This document shows, one piece after another, positions 34,901 to 46,994 of a stretch of DNA of 64,000 nucleotides. How positions within the stretch are numbered: the stretch's first letter is position 1; each line of letters begins with the position of its first letter. The stretch covers positions 73,543,130 through 73,607,129 of the forward strand of contig OY744604.1 in assembly GCA_963556255.1 (NCBI GenBank), given 5' to 3'. This DNA comes from Allolobophora icterica (Eukaryota; Annelida; Clitellata; Crassiclitellata; Lumbricidae). The notes below the pieces were generated by a model. It worked only from the letters and a program-made list of their open reading frames with translations, was not told the DNA's origin and did no database searches. A program made the position numbers and the translations under genes.

Positions 34901-37900
34901 GGAGGAATAGATAAAACTATCATTGGAAAAGTAATCGGTATCATCATTTTCAAATAAACACACGAAAACGAAGCTTTACTGCACGCGTCAAACCAAGAAT
35001 TATACTACGCTTATACTGCACTTTAAAGATGTCCAAGATAAACAGCAATCATGAGGTTAGTGCACAGAGGTCGGGAGTTGCACAGTTGCTCCGAAAATGT
35101 GCCTTGGAATGACATTCTAAATAAATTTACCGCCAGTATGCGACCGTACGTATGGAACTTATGTTATTAGTTTCTATAACGTACGTACGGTACGCGCACG
35201 TTATTATGCCGCACGTCGGCGTACGATGACATCAGTTCATTACGAAAATAAAATACATAACATCATGCACACGAAAAGTCAATAACAGTTGGTGACTGAC
35301 GGTTGTAAACAATTTTAACCATTACATCAGTTCAATGATCTCAACTTTAAACTTTTAAATTCCAATTTGCTATTATTCCGTATAATGTATAATATGAAGA
35401 TAATATCGATTTTGCGGCACACTTTATAGGATGGTCAATGCCAGTGGTCGTTTTATTGGTAATACTAAATTTCGGTATCGTTCGTAAATAATTAGGCCTG
35501 CGTACGAGGAGACTAATACTGCTGACCTATACTTATTATTTTTAACGTAGGCCTACGGTACGCGTGCGTTATAAGACTATAGGCCCTAGTTATATTTGAG
35601 GTTCTTTCTGAATGATCAGATTAACTTGTGGCATTTTTAACGTACGCGTATGGTACGCATACGTAATTTTTTTCGATAACGTACGTACGGTACGCGGACA
35701 TTATTCTGGTAAGTAACGTACGGTCGCATTTTGTTTACCGCTGACCGTTACTCAATATTAAAAGACATGAATTGCTATAATCTTTATCTAATTTTCGGTT
35801 AACGGAAATTGTTGCTACTTACCTATGGTGTTAACCTGATACTGAATTCTGAATCCTCTCACTGAATACATGTTATAGTTATCCGATTGAAAGTATAATC
35901 GTGCAGAACGACACCAAGGGATCGATATCGGAGTAGCAACGCTATTCCAGTAATACGTTCTTTGAACGTAGCTACTGTTGCTCATGCAACTGACCTGTTT
36001 CAAAAGACAATATACGATCAACGTTTTACAAGATTTAATGACCAGGCTGAAGTTAAGGTACTGTAATCATTCAATTCTTGGAGGTAGTTTAACATTTTAT
36101 TTCAGTCTGTCTAACGCTGTTGTTGGAAAACCCTTGTCGTTAGCACGATTAGATTCCTTAGCTTGTTGGACCTCAGCCGTCCTAAATGAAACGCCGATGC
36201 ATCGACTATGCAAAACAGAGATTCGGCAATTAACGCCTTGCATTAATTCACTTTTCGAATTGACCAGTTGTTTTCGAAAAAGAATTCCTGATCGTAATCG
36301 TAAGCTCCAAAATTTCTTCAGCGATAATTAAAGGGCACCAGCTTATTCACGAGCGCTGCATTGTCTCAAACGATTATCAAAAGATAGCAAAGATTGCAGG
36401 GGAGACCAGAGCGAGAATGAGGAAGAGAAGCTGCTGAGACAAGTTTCGTTTAGAACGAGAAAGACTGGAAAGCGAAGGACTGGAAGACGAAGGATTGGTT
36501 GTGTCCGGGTAGGAATTCCTCAAGAGTTGAGACCTTAATTTGGAGTGCAAAGCCTTAAGGGTGATATGTAAAGAAACCAGAGGCAAATGATGATGAATGA
36601 GCAGCGATATTGATGGAGAAAAGGAGAACTTGCAGAATTCGGGAGGGAGATCGTTCCAGAGTCGAGGTGGCGTGATTTGCTGATCGGCTGGAGAACTTGA
36701 GGTGAGTGGTGACTGGGATACCGGAACGAGTGAAGTAGGACGATGATCGAATAGAGCGGGGTGGCAGGATGGCGAAGGGTTCGCGAAGATACCTTGAATG
36801 GGAGTATTGTAGGCAGTTAGAGATTAGCGATATGACTTTTATGTTGATACTGTCTTTGATTTCCAGCTAATGGAATGAGGACTGAGCGTTGCGTGAGTTG
36901 CATAAGGTTAATTTTGGTGGATTCATAGTTGAAGAAAAAGAAATTATAGTAATCAAGCTCGAGGTGGACAATGGACAGTGGTTCTAAAAAATATATCGCA
37001 TGCGGCTGAGGTCACACATTTATTAGTGGATGAGATTCATTCTTATATAGCATAACCCTCCATATTCAAGGAGCCTTAGATTAAATATCTTAACAATTGT
37101 GTCATAGTAGATGCAACTCCTAAAATAGGGGAGATCGGGGTTGGTTGCAACAGGGGTTGGTTGCAACACCCTCGCTAGCTAAGCGCTATGTAATAGCAGC
37201 GTGAAATTAACTCGCCTCACATGTACGGAATAGCTTTTAGGTCAATATGACCTAATGTGCTTGTAGGTAATTGATAATGGCTACATAAAATAATTAACAG
37301 TTTTTTCGGCAATCAAAGTAAGTTTCCTGGCTTTGTTTTCTTTCGTAATGTAGCTGAATGTTGTGGATCAATTCAAAGTGGTTTGGTGTCATAATTGGGA
37401 CAAGGAATTGGGCTTCAAAATGCATTTAGCCATTTTATTTAAAAACAACGCTGTCGACAAAAATTTTCATAACAATGTCTATTCATTGCTTCGGGGTTGG
37501 TTGCAACATTTTCAATGGGGTTGGTTGCAACATGTTGCAACCAACCCCATGCATTTGTTTCAATAAACTGTGTTCATGTGCTCGCCACAAGTAGGGCACA
37601 TTATATTCAAATATTATATGCATTGTACTAATTGGTACTAATTGAATTATTTTAATCATGGACGCGCTCTAATCACCTAATCTTTGCATTTTGTTAACCT
37701 AAATACTACCTGTGACCATGAGAAATCATGAACGAAAAACTTATCGCGGTTCTCCTAGTAAAGAAACAATTATGGATGTAGCGACAGAAGTTATTGATAA
37801 TGGAGCTTGTCTTAGACAGACTGCAAAAAGTCAAAATGCCTCCAATGTTTGTTTTTCCGCGACTTAACTTCAGAGAACATTTTATAAGATCGGCCGGCTG

Positions 37901-40850
37901 TATCGGAGTCGCACATCCCTCCGGATGGATGACGTCATCTTTATGAGACATTTTATCAAACAAGTTAAACCAAGTTTAGATCATCCAGTCCTTTTGCTGA
38001 TGGACAACCATAACACGTTACAATCAATGCTATAGATCTCTGCAAACAGAACGGTGTGTTGGTACTGACGTTTCCTCCACACTGCTCTCACAAAATTCAG
38101 CCCCCGCTTGACCGCAGCGTTCACGGGCTCTCCAAGAAACATTTCGATATTTCTGGAGTAACTTGGATGAAAAATCATGCTGGGATTAACATGACAATTT
38201 ATGATTTACCAATAATTGTATCTCAATCCATCCCAAACTCCATAACATCGTCTAATAAACAAGCGGGGTTTCGGGTATCTGGAGTGAGGCCATTCAATGG
38301 ACAGTTTAATATTTTGATTGATGACTTTGAAATATTGAATTTGTTAAGTTTGTAACATTCTTTCATGTAGGCAGGCTTCAGTATGCAGCCTTAGTTTAAT
38401 AATTAGACTACTTTCAATACTGTTGCAACCATCCCCAGGGCTGTTGCAACCAACCCCGGTCCGGGGTTGGTTGCAACACTTTGAAGCCTTCTGTTCAATT
38501 AGCGATTGTGGGCACATGTTTTGTCACGGAGACTGTCACCATAGCCTGTTTTGGTGCCGAGATGTAAAGGATATATAAGGGCTAAACTGGTTTTAGGTTG
38601 TTCCAAGAATAAAAAAAAATGTAACAACAAATATGAAATTTGTTGCAACCAACCCCGGTCTCCCCTACAGTTCTCAAGCTCGTAAGTATAACATCAAGTG
38701 TGTAATATTATCTTATCTAACAATTTGCAATAGAAGCCTCTTATTTCTATTTATAACACGCTTGTGACGATCTTAAAGATGGATGAAATATATAAATAAT
38801 AATGAATGAAATACATCAATAAAGAGCATACTATATTAACGGAGTCTTGGCCTAGAAATATCAAGGTCCGTCTAAGTTCAGTCAGAGTAGAACACATTAC
38901 AAAACGTTACACATGTATTTTGTATCTAGACATTTTTAAAGCTCCTCTCGCAGAATAACTATTCGGAGGCGCTCTCAGCACAGAAGCCCCGGGGAAACAG
39001 AAATGCCTTTAGGGAACGCGAGACCGATGCGGAAAAGCCAGTCATTAGTTTGGCCCTGAGCAGAGGGGGAAGGTCATTCCAGATCCTGGGCCCCACTACA
39101 GCAAACGCCCGGTGCTGGGCCAAGGCAGTTTTAGCCCTGGGAACAAAAAGATCAAGCCGATTTACAGAGCACTATGGGCGAGAAGACGCAGATAGCGCTT
39201 TTCGCAGATAGTACGAGAGATATTTCGGGGCAGTAGGCTCCTGAGATTTAGAGACAAGGATCTTATATCGGATGCGCGCAGCAATAGGGAGCCAGTGAAG
39301 GACATCAAGCATGTAAGTAGAGATATGGGCAAATCCAGGGAGTCGAGCGATGAGCCTAGCAGAAGTATTTAGAACAGATTGCAGAGGGGAGAGACGCTGC
39401 TTGGGGAGACCCAGTAGGATCGAGTTGCAGTAGTCCTAGCGTGAGCAGACAAATGCGTGAACTATGGTGGTAAAGACAGAGGGTGAGACCGAGCGTCTAA
39501 TGGCCCTGAGACGCCTCAGTTAAAAGAAACAGGAGCGAGTCATGTTGGAGATAATGCTCTGTGAATGTGAGGGAGGAGTCAAGTGTGACACCCAAGTCGC
39601 GAGCGGTGGAAGAGTAGGTGTACGCAGGAAATTTCTCAGTCAGCAATGGAAAGTTGAGTTTAGCAAGCTGCTGTCTAGTCCCAAACCAGATCAATTGAGA
39701 TCAATTTATGGGTCCCTATTCTCTTGTATTAAAACTGCCAGGTTCTGTAGGGTTTCTAGAACAAATGTATGAATATTATTGAAGCATTAATAATTGCAAG
39801 TAGCCTACAACTATCGAATAGGTCAATAGGACATAGCCCTTAAACACATGCAATTTATAGTCAACCAGACTGGACGAAGGTACTAAAATCATTCGCTAGG
39901 TGGCAGTCAGGTTTATTAACGGATTAAAGAGGATTATGATCTCCATGGATGAATTTCATCCATTAATAAGTGCAGGTGTGTGACAGGTTGGATGTCTCAG
40001 AAAATTGGATATTGTGCTTTTTCTTTAGACATGCAGTTTATATTTTCACTTTTGTCATCATATATATTTTCACTTTTGTCATCATCAATTCCAGAATCAA
40101 ATGCGTAGTTAAAAGTTAAAAACTCACTGTGATATTATCGCCTGTAGGTGTACTCCTATCCAGTTCAAAAACCTCAAACGTTAACAAAATGGAGCTGCTG
40201 GTGGTAAGCGAAATGGTGTAATTATACTGACAGTTGTTATTATAGACATTAGGATAGTTTGGAGACAGCAGAACTCCACTGTTCGCTGTGGAGCTGGAAC
40301 TTCCTCCGCAACCTATTCAAAATACATATTAGCGGTGTAGCAAATTATATCAGTTACTTAGCTATTCGCGCAGCGCATTTAAGATATGAATAAAAGACGC
40401 TACGTAAGTATTTTCGTACAATTTCACATGCATTCAGTAATAGCTCAAAGAGCGTCGCATAAAGCTGGTTATAAAGTCATATAGTGCGTGGAACTGAGCT
40501 GAAACTGTTGCTGAAATTTATACATTATTTTAACAGAATTGAATTTTAGAATACATATGACTTAACACGGACGACCAGACTCAAAGAAACAGGTGGTCAT
40601 GTCATTTTCAATCTTGGTTTTTTTGGGATAATTATAACAGCAAACATAATATAAGGCCTACAGCTGTTATTTTATTGTTTGGTTCCTTAGCCGCTAGCAG
40701 ACCCTATTTAAGAAAATTGCCATGAAAATGTAATGATTTCATGCATATTTATGACCACGGTAGTCACAATTACTTACTTTCAACCTTCAGTTTAGAAATA
40801 ACATCTCCGAAGAAAAACACCACCAAGAACAAGAATGTAAGGCTGGTCAT
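30653..40850 (-). CDS. Gene B: two-CUB type I receptor with tyrosine tail, 8 exons, 391 aa
   Basis: Exons, minus order: 40778-40850 (signal peptide MTSLTFLFLVVFFFG); 40128-40312 and 35823-35994 (CUB1); 34452-34636 and 33722-33884 (CUB2); 32718-32765 (16-residue Ser/Thr stalk); 31143-31259 (TM, LLGICVLGYIAIALYYVIQ); 30653-30885 (tail). The sum is 1176 nt, exactly 392 codons. Phases are as in gene A. It is the paralogue of gene A but lacks CUB3 and all three following domains. Its stalk intron uses a GC donor (complement of GCAAGT at 32712-32717). Tail motifs are PVYYHY, HTYEYL and GFYDSI, ending EPSA like gene A. The 4.1-kb intron inside CUB1 holds a pogo element and LINE pieces. Function is unknown; receptor-type signalling is inferred. 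Confidence 0.86.
31845..31977. repeat. (GA)n microsatellite
   Basis: A purine-only GA tract of about 130 bp, with GACAGA variants at the left end, in the gene B intron between the stalk and TM exons. Leu/Ser frames across it are artefacts. Confidence 0.95.
32240..32528 (-). mobile_element. SINE-like repeat with tRNA-related end
   Basis: Reading minus, it begins TATAGTGTAGTGGTTAGCGTGC (box A-like) and has GGTCGGGGGTTAAAATTCC (box B-like). Part is shared with 26285-26415. It lies in the gene B intron between TM and stalk exons. Confidence 0.55.
32922..33132. mobile_element. hAT-like MITE, copy related to 44736-44958
   Basis: Shares GGTAAAATTA, CTACCGGTTAGTTTTCCGAA and GTATACCCTCGACTACAGCC with 44736-44958. 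The right terminal repeat CTACAGCCCTG is intact and the left is degraded. It lies in a gene B intron. Confidence 0.7.
34315..34405. repeat. SINE-like repeat, short copy
   Basis: Third copy of the 2835/12176 repeat. Same position relative to the first CUB2 exon as in gene A. Confidence 0.45.
35134..35733. mobile_element. 600-bp hAT-type element with perfect 8-bp target duplication
   Basis: The left end CAGTATGCGACCGTACG and the complement of the right end CAAAATGCGACCGTACG form 17-bp terminal repeats with 2 mismatches. TTTACCGC flanks both sides (35126-35133 and 35734-35741). The interior repeats AACGTACGTACGGTACGCG-like palindromes at about 35180, 35545, 35640 and 35680. Gene A at about 13265 has the empty site (ATTTATCGCTGACCGC). 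No transposase is encoded. Confidence 0.9.
36330..36990 (-). pseudogene. CR1/L2-like LINE 3' fragment
   Basis: The minus strand contains WNDLPPEF (complement near 36640-36665) and SLHITLKALHSKLRSQLL, the WN-LP...FK-LK ending of LINE polyproteins. The region 46995-47880 is a relative: both contain AGGGCACCAGC..ATTCACGAGCGCT-like 3' ends. It is inserted in the gene B CUB1 intron. Confidence 0.65.
37128..38665 (+). mobile_element. Internally deleted pogo/Tigger-like DNA transposon
   Basis: Flanked by TA on both sides (37126-37127 and 38666-38667). The terminal repeats are GGGGAGATCGGGGTTGGTTG (left) and GGGGAGACCGGGGTTGGTTG (complement of the right end). The plus strand encodes a pogo-type helix-turn-helix start (37720, MRNHERKTYRGSPSKETIM...CLRQTAKS), then a deletion and a stop. 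After that comes the end of the DDE domain: PVLLLMDNH near 37985, LTFPPHCSHKIQPPLDRSV near 38060, and GFRVSGVRPFN near 38265. The GGTTGGTTGCAAC motif recurs internally in both orientations (37490-37560 and 38405-38480). It is a non-autonomous copy in gene B's CUB1 intron. Confidence 0.88.
38935..39700 (-). pseudogene. CR1/L2-like LINE fragment
   Basis: The minus strand has WFGTRQQLAKLNFPLL and STARDLGVTLDSSLTFTEHY, the post-RT segment, then degraded frames to AGGCGCCTCC near 38960. It resembles 23205-23818. It lies in the gene B CUB1 intron. Confidence 0.7.
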
Positions 40851-42300
40851 TGTTATCGTTGAAAATCCTGAAAAGGTACAAAGAGGTTATGAAAGGCAAG
40901 AAATTTCTAGACGCACCATCGTTAACTGCGACAGTGTGGTATTTTTCTCGTATTCTCATATTGGAATCAGAGAAGGCGATCATTTCGTTTTCACCAACGA
41001 ATCCAGCGATTGTAATGCGAGACCAATACATCGCAAATTTTTCACATACTTCACAGCACACTTCGTAATCAAATTGTGCATAGCCTATACGTAAAAATTG
41101 ATATACGACAATGGAGGCGGGGAGATTGTTGAATGGAAACACGCTGGCACGAAGATCAGAAGGACACGGTTTCGATACCCGCTAGCCCCATAAGGTTAAC
41201 TCAGCCTTCATTCCTAGGTGCCGACTGCAAAATGAGCAGTAGGACAGATGGGCGCCCTGCATGGATGCGATACAGTTAAATTCGACTTCTGTTAAACTTG
41301 TTATCGTCTGTTACTACTATATATTGTAATCTTACTGCGTACTTGTCAGTTTGAATTAATAAACGAAGATTGTTATTATCATAATTATTTTCAAATTTTG
41401 GACCAGGGACCCTTATATTTTCTAGGCCTAGCTCGCGGACCTAAGTATTTAGTAGCAGCGTCACACCGAATACTCAGTCGGGCCCTTGATAGATCAGTTA
41501 CAGGCGTAGGCCCTATTATAACTACTACACTGTATATGAATTTGAAAAACCATGCAGTTTTAATTATTAATGAATATTTTCAGAACGTTGCCGCGGACCC
41601 CGTCATATCCTTCGCGGACCCCTCTTGGTCCGCGGACCACAGTTTGAAAAACTCTGATACGCAATATGCCACAGAGCATTAATTATACGTTAAATGGGTG
41701 TAAACTGGCTATACTAAAACTGAAAAGTGAACCACTTGATCCACAAATTATTTCGCTCTTGTTGATCTCAATCCCCGAACATCATTGGGCTCTCGACCTT
41801 TTCGTTAGCTCGTCCAAAGCTTTGAAACTCATTGACTAGTTGTGTTTTGTTTCTATTAGCTCTAGTGTCCATCAGGTGTTTGCTTGCCTTCGAACCGTAC
41901 GTAGCCTGATTTCTGGTATCCTTGGTATTTCGACTTTAGACTAGGTTGCTCCAAAGGACGACGATTCTTGACTACGATTTCACTTGAAGCGACCTTCGAC
42001 TGAAGTCTTTTGCACTATGGAAATGGCGCTACATAATCCAAGAGATCAGATAATTAAATGTTTTTATCCTTCGTAGCCCGTCTTCTTGTCTCAAGGGCCT
42101 CGAGGCTCTTGATATCGAGGTTCTGTCCAGTAAAATGTAATTTTCGAAATCGGTTCATTACGATACTTGTGTTATACAGTTCTCCGGATCAGGAGTATGA
42201 TGGTGGATTTCAGAGGCGACGCTGAGATGCTTTTCTGAAGCGATGCTTCAGAAATTACCATTACGATTATAAACAGCTCTAATATGCACCATAAACGATA
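40851..42300. other. Intergenic: 5' flank of gene B
   Basis: No exon recognised. Similar to the gene A flank: 42065-42200 matches 21236-21400 (TAGCCCGTCTT..TCAAGGGCCTCG). A tRNA-like box B (GGTTTCGATACCC) at about 41170-41182 hints at a decayed SINE. Confidence 0.4.
41380..41658. mobile_element. Probable hAT-like MITE
   Basis: The right end complement reads CAGAGTTTTTCAAACTGTGG followed by TCCGCGGACC. The left end has a degraded TTTTCAAATTTTGGACC...GGACC match. GCGGACC recurs internally. No target duplication is clear. Confidence 0.5.
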
Positions 42301-42304
42301 AAGA

Positions 42305-42560
42305 AATAATTGTAATTGTAATCGAGAATTTATATAGCGCCACTCATAATCAGAGGCGCTTCCGACCCATGTCAGTGTCTGCACTGAAAAATAGACATGT
42401 TTTCATGCGCTTGCGAACTGGACAGGAGAGAAATACGAGGTCAAGCCTAAGGGAGTGAGGCAGACGATTCCAGCTGGAAGGGCCCACAACCGCAAAGCTA
42501 CGACACTGGGCCGTAGCTGTGCGCATAGGAGGAACAACCTAGTAGCCACGGGCAGATGAC
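42305..42560 (-). pseudogene. CR1-like LINE 3' fragment
   Basis: Same family as 19741-21236: the plus strand shows AATTGTAATTGTAATCGAGAATTTATATAGCGCCACTC, the 3' tail and end. The minus strand reads VPPMRTATAQCRSFAVVGPSSW-N-LP-like sequence. Confidence 0.75.
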
Positions 42561-42854
42561 CGGAGAGAGAATAAATAAATGTATTGAATTAAAAGTACCT
42601 TCTAACCGTTAAGTTAAATCAGCGATCATTTCGACGATTTTCGAAGAAGCAACAGTCTTGTCTATGCGCCAACTTGTGTCATGTTTGAAAGTAAACCATT
42701 TTATAGATAACAAGCTCAGCCCCTTAGCCACCTGTGCGTATAACACTTCATTTACATGGCAACGATATTCGGATAAGCAGACTTTCGCTGCATTAAGTAG
42801 GCTTTGACCTGTTCGAAGGGCTTTTTGTAAACACGTATAGATGTACGTATGACC

Positions 42855-43010
<156 letters not shown>

Positions 43011-43144
43011 GTCTATGTGTTTATGCATGTAGATATGTAAATATTTATGCAGGTATGTGTATTATATCTGTGTCGATGTATGTTGAATTAAGTTGAATCT
43101 TTGCAGTATGTGTATTACTGTATATGTATCTATCAATCAGCAGA

Positions 43145-43156
43145 TCTGTCTATCTA

Positions 43157-43249
<93 letters not shown>

Positions 43250-43250
43250 T
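43145..43250. repeat. (TGTC)n/(TATC)n microsatellite
   Basis: A tetranucleotide array, mostly TCTG with TCTA units at both ends. It directly precedes a LINE RT fragment. Frames across it (CLSV repeats) are artefacts. Confidence 0.95.
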
Positions 43251-43284
43251 TTTCATCTATCTCTCTGTCTTTGGTTACATATCT

Positions 43285-43990
43285 GTTAATACTTTCCTCA
43301 AACAATGCAATGATCAAGGCAGAACTGACCCACGTATCGGAGTGGGCAGAAGGGTGCAACCTCAGGCTGAACCACAAGAAGACCCAGGAGATGATGATAC
43401 AACGTCCCCGGGGCGAGGTGGGGGAGGTATCCCCGGAGAGATGCCGGGCTTGCCAGGGGTTTCGAACATGGTAATTTTGGGGTTTACCATGACTGATACT
43501 CTCGGTTTCGAACTTCACATAAAATGGATATGTGACCAAGCAAGACAATCTTTATGCGCACTGTGCATTTTGACGGCACATGGCCTTTCGGCGCCGATGC
43601 TGCATGACGTGGTGCGGATGACCACAGTAGCCCGCCTGGTATACGCAGCCCCGGCATGGTGTAGGTTCGCGGACCAGCAGGAGTGCAGTCTGTGGTGAAT
43701 CGGTTGATCCGATTATGCTATCTACCGGATGGAAGCCCTACTTTCGAGCAGCTGTGTCGCAGGGTAGGAAAGAGCCTCTTTGCTGCTGTCCTGGACAATT
43801 CGGGTCACGTACTGTACCCGCTTCTTCCGCCTGAAAGGTGATTCTCTACTCCCTGCGCCCACGACAGCAAGACCATATAATGCGCACAACGTTCTTAATG
43901 AGAATGCTGTGTCTTATCTATACATGTTCTCCAAAGTGCGGTGAAAGCAGTTGGAATTAATAAAGAATATACTTATCTTTATCTTATCTC
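43285..43990 (+). pseudogene. LINE reverse-transcriptase fragment, frameshifted
   Basis: The plus strand gives ELTHVSEWAEGCNLRLNHKK (the W-...-N-x-x-K motif after the RT catalytic box), LGFELHIKWICDQARQSLCAL and TVARLVYAAPAWCRFA, then a stop and continued degraded homology. It ends in a (TATCTT)n tail near 43966-43988. It is a 5'-truncated jockey/CR1-type element. Confidence 0.75.
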
Positions 43991-44735
43991 ATCCTGCATC
44001 ATTTTTCATTGAAATATATAATTGATCTAGGTAAGTGACATTAACTTAGGCCTATGGTATTTATTTTAATCAGATTTAAGGCTCCGATAGTCGTGCGATT
44101 ATGCAACGCATACGCTTAGCATTATGAAGAAAGCAACGACTATCAATGCAAACATTTTAACATGTAGAATCAGCCTCAGTATATAACGTTACAGATTTAA
44201 TGTGCAATGGCGAAAACCAGATTATGCACACTGCTAGATGTATCCTTTTTCAATATAAACATTTAAGCAGAGGACAGGCAGTTAGTTTTTAACGACCAAG
44301 ATAATCTATTGGGACAGTTAATATATTTGAAGACTTACTGGAGAGGCGAATGAATAGGCCTAAGTGTCGGACAATATTATGTGGCCTGGTGACAATTAAC
44401 GTGGAGCAGAAACATTCGTGTCCAGTTGTGGTCACGTGTTCTTTCGTCTATAGACATAACACCCGACCACAATTGGAAAAGAACGTTCCATTTTCACATT
44501 TATTGCTATCGTCTTCTTTATTGTATCCTCATCGTATATAGGCCTACGCTTCAGAATGCGTGCGGAGTGTTCGAGATACACGACAGAAATGATAACTAGA
44601 TCTACAGACGATTATCATAGCATCGGCGAAACTTGATGTATTTTGCCTGAGACGAACGCTCAGTACAAGGCCCTACAGTAGTGTTACCTTACTTAGATGG
44701 ACCTACCTATATATAGTGCTTCTATTGACTGTCAG

Positions 44736-44958
44736 CAGGGCTGTAGTGGTAAAATTAGACGTGAGTATACGCTACCGGTTAGTTTTCCGAAACAAATTAG
44801 AGATGAGTATACGCTAGGCTACAGTATTTTGTGAGCCTACGCTACAGTTTTCTAATATAAATAAAAATAAATATTTTGTGAGGTGAGTATACGGTCTCTA
44901 GAGGTGAGTATAAAAATATTATGCTGTATACCCGCGTGTACCCTCGACTACAGCCCTG
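44736..44958. mobile_element. hAT-like MITE
   Basis: The terminal repeats CAGGGCTGTAGT and ACTACAGCCCTG are exact complements. The flanks ACTGTCAG (44728-44735) and CCTATCAG (44959-44966) match at 6 of 8 positions. The 223-bp interior has repeated GTGAGTATA motifs. A second copy is at 32922-33132. Confidence 0.82.
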
Positions 44959-44971
44959 CCTATCAGTCTGC

Positions 44972-46158
44972 TTAACCCTCTGAAGTACCCCTGGGGGTAT
45001 TTTTGACCCCCACATATATTTCTTATTATATATTTCCTCAACTATGCAATGCATGCGTATTTACTTCTAAGACATTGATTCTATGTTTCTGCTCAACAGA
45101 TTCATTCAATTTAGTACGTCATTCTTGAAGCAGAGAACCAGTGTTGGTGTTTGACAGAGAAAGTAAACAAATAGTAGTGCAAACATGGCGACCTATTCGC
45201 ATAGAATCTGACAGTTGTCGGTACCATGCGTAAAAACAAAGTTTGTCTCCCAGTTGAACTGTTGGCGACTGGACGAGATGTACATTCATCAATGTTCATG
45301 TTTACCCATGACCTGACATTGACATCATACGTTCCTAAAGCAAATCGATGTGTAGTTCTTCTCTCTTCAATGCATCATGATGATGCTATTGATGAAACAA
45401 AGGACAACAAACCAGACATCATAACATTCTATAACAGTACCAAAGGTAGTGTTGACACACTGGACATGATGTGCCGTCAATATTCTTGTAAACGCGGAAC
45501 ACGACGGTGGCCGTTGTCGCTCTTCTTCTCTATCATGGACATCATCATGCATAACTCCGCCGTCATCTGGTTCCAACATCATACCGATTGGATGGCTTAT
45601 GCCACGGGCCGTAAGCGCGGATCAAGAAAGATACTATTCCTTCTAGAGGCAGGTACTGCGATGTGTTGGCCATGGATACTAACCAGACGAGCGGATCCTC
45701 GGATCTATGAACAGGCATCTATGAAGCGTTGCTTTCTTGCGCTGGGAATTCCTGAGGCTGAGAGACCCGCACCAGACGCCAGCAAGAAGAGAGGAAGGTG
45801 TCATGTGTGTCCCAGAGTGAAAGACACTAAAGTGAATTATAGATGCAGTAAGTGTCAGCAGTTCGTTTGCGGAAATCATGCAGCGAAATCATTCGTGTGC
45901 GATACATGCGACTAATTGAATATTTTCGAACACGCTTCCTTGTCAAGAAGATCGATACGAACCACAGACATATCTTCTTATGATATATTATAATTTGGAT
46001 GCTATGACTTCAGATATTATATCTACTATGTTGATATTGTGCATTAGTTGTTTCATTGGAAATATTACACTCAAAACATGCTTAAAATAGTGGGGGTCCT
46101 TTTGACCCCCAAGGGTACTGAAACGTGTTTTTCAAAAAGGGGTGCCACCGAGGGTTAA
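44972..46158 (+). mobile_element. piggyBac element, N-terminally deleted transposase
   Basis: The target duplication TTAA lies at both ends (44972-44975 and 46155-46158), next to the inverted ends CCCTC...GGGGGT..TTTGACCCCCAC and its complement. The 1187-bp element encodes the C-terminal part of a piggyBac transposase only, so it cannot move by itself. Confidence 0.9.
45226..45915 (+). pseudogene. piggyBac transposase C-terminal part, 229 aa
   Basis: The open frame has GSVDTLDMMCRQYSCKRGTR, whose Asp after 'GSV' matches the last catalytic aspartate of the DDD triad, and RRWPLSLFFSIMDI. It ends in a cysteine-rich zinc-binding tail (CHVCPRVKDTK, YRCSKCQQFVCGNHAAKSFV, CDTCD). Family transposases are about 550-600 aa. 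The N-terminal half, with the first two catalytic aspartates, is missing, as the 44976-45225 leader is too short. The frame is otherwise undamaged, suggesting a recent loss or domesticated-like retention. Confidence 0.88.
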
Positions 46159-46994
46159 CTCGATCGTTTGCAGTATTTTCAGTTTATTAATAGTTACTTT
46201 TACAAGTTTGTCCTTCTGTTTTATCTTGGAGCTTCCATTCGCCATTGTTGGCTTCTTTGCAGCCACGCTCACCAATGGTCTAGCTGTCTGTGTGCGTATA
46301 TCTGTGTGTTCCTAGGGTTTTTGTTAGGTGTGTCTTCATGGGTCCTTGTCCGTTTCATTACTTTGGATTGATGAATTGGGTTGAATAGTCCATGCTGTGT
46401 GAACTGTTATTGAAGCTGATGGGGTCTCGATGTAGTTAATTATACAATCAAGTCGCACGTGGATATCTGGCCCATTTCTGCCTAACCTTATCATATGATT
46501 CTTAATTCCTGTGTTACGTCTATAGCTTCCACGTGAGATCTATCACATGATCACCCTTAACGATATGCACTTATGCCACCATGTTTTAGATGTTTGAAAT
46601 AATCCTGATGCCAATAGTAAGCCTATATACTTTAGAAATGTGATGTTTTCTAAATTGCGTGGATATTCAAAGCTTACTTTCCGAAAGAAGCTCGAGGTGC
46701 ATTCCAAGATATAAAGTGCACCAAGTAAACCAAGAACAAATAGACTTAATACATCTGTCCCGGCACAGTTGGGTAGCAGCCATATGAATTAGTATTCAGC
46801 GGTCAAAAGAACAACATATGACTTGTAATTAGATATTGCCGTTCTGTGCACACTTGTTTATCCCAAATAAATTGCCCAGGCTTTGTTTACGAAGCTATTA
46901 GTCATATTCGTGATTTTAAAAAACACGCTTATAAACGCAGGTTTGACACGTTTGCAGTTTGCGGCAATAGATGTTCGAAATCGTAATCGGTATC

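Noticed and set aside
36377..36586. Ser-rich minus frame as a possible stalk exon
   Set aside because: It is part of a LINE 3' fragment.
40741..41142. Frames of 116-117 residues around gene B exon 1
   Set aside because: No domain or conservation; the conserved signal-peptide exon uses another frame on minus.
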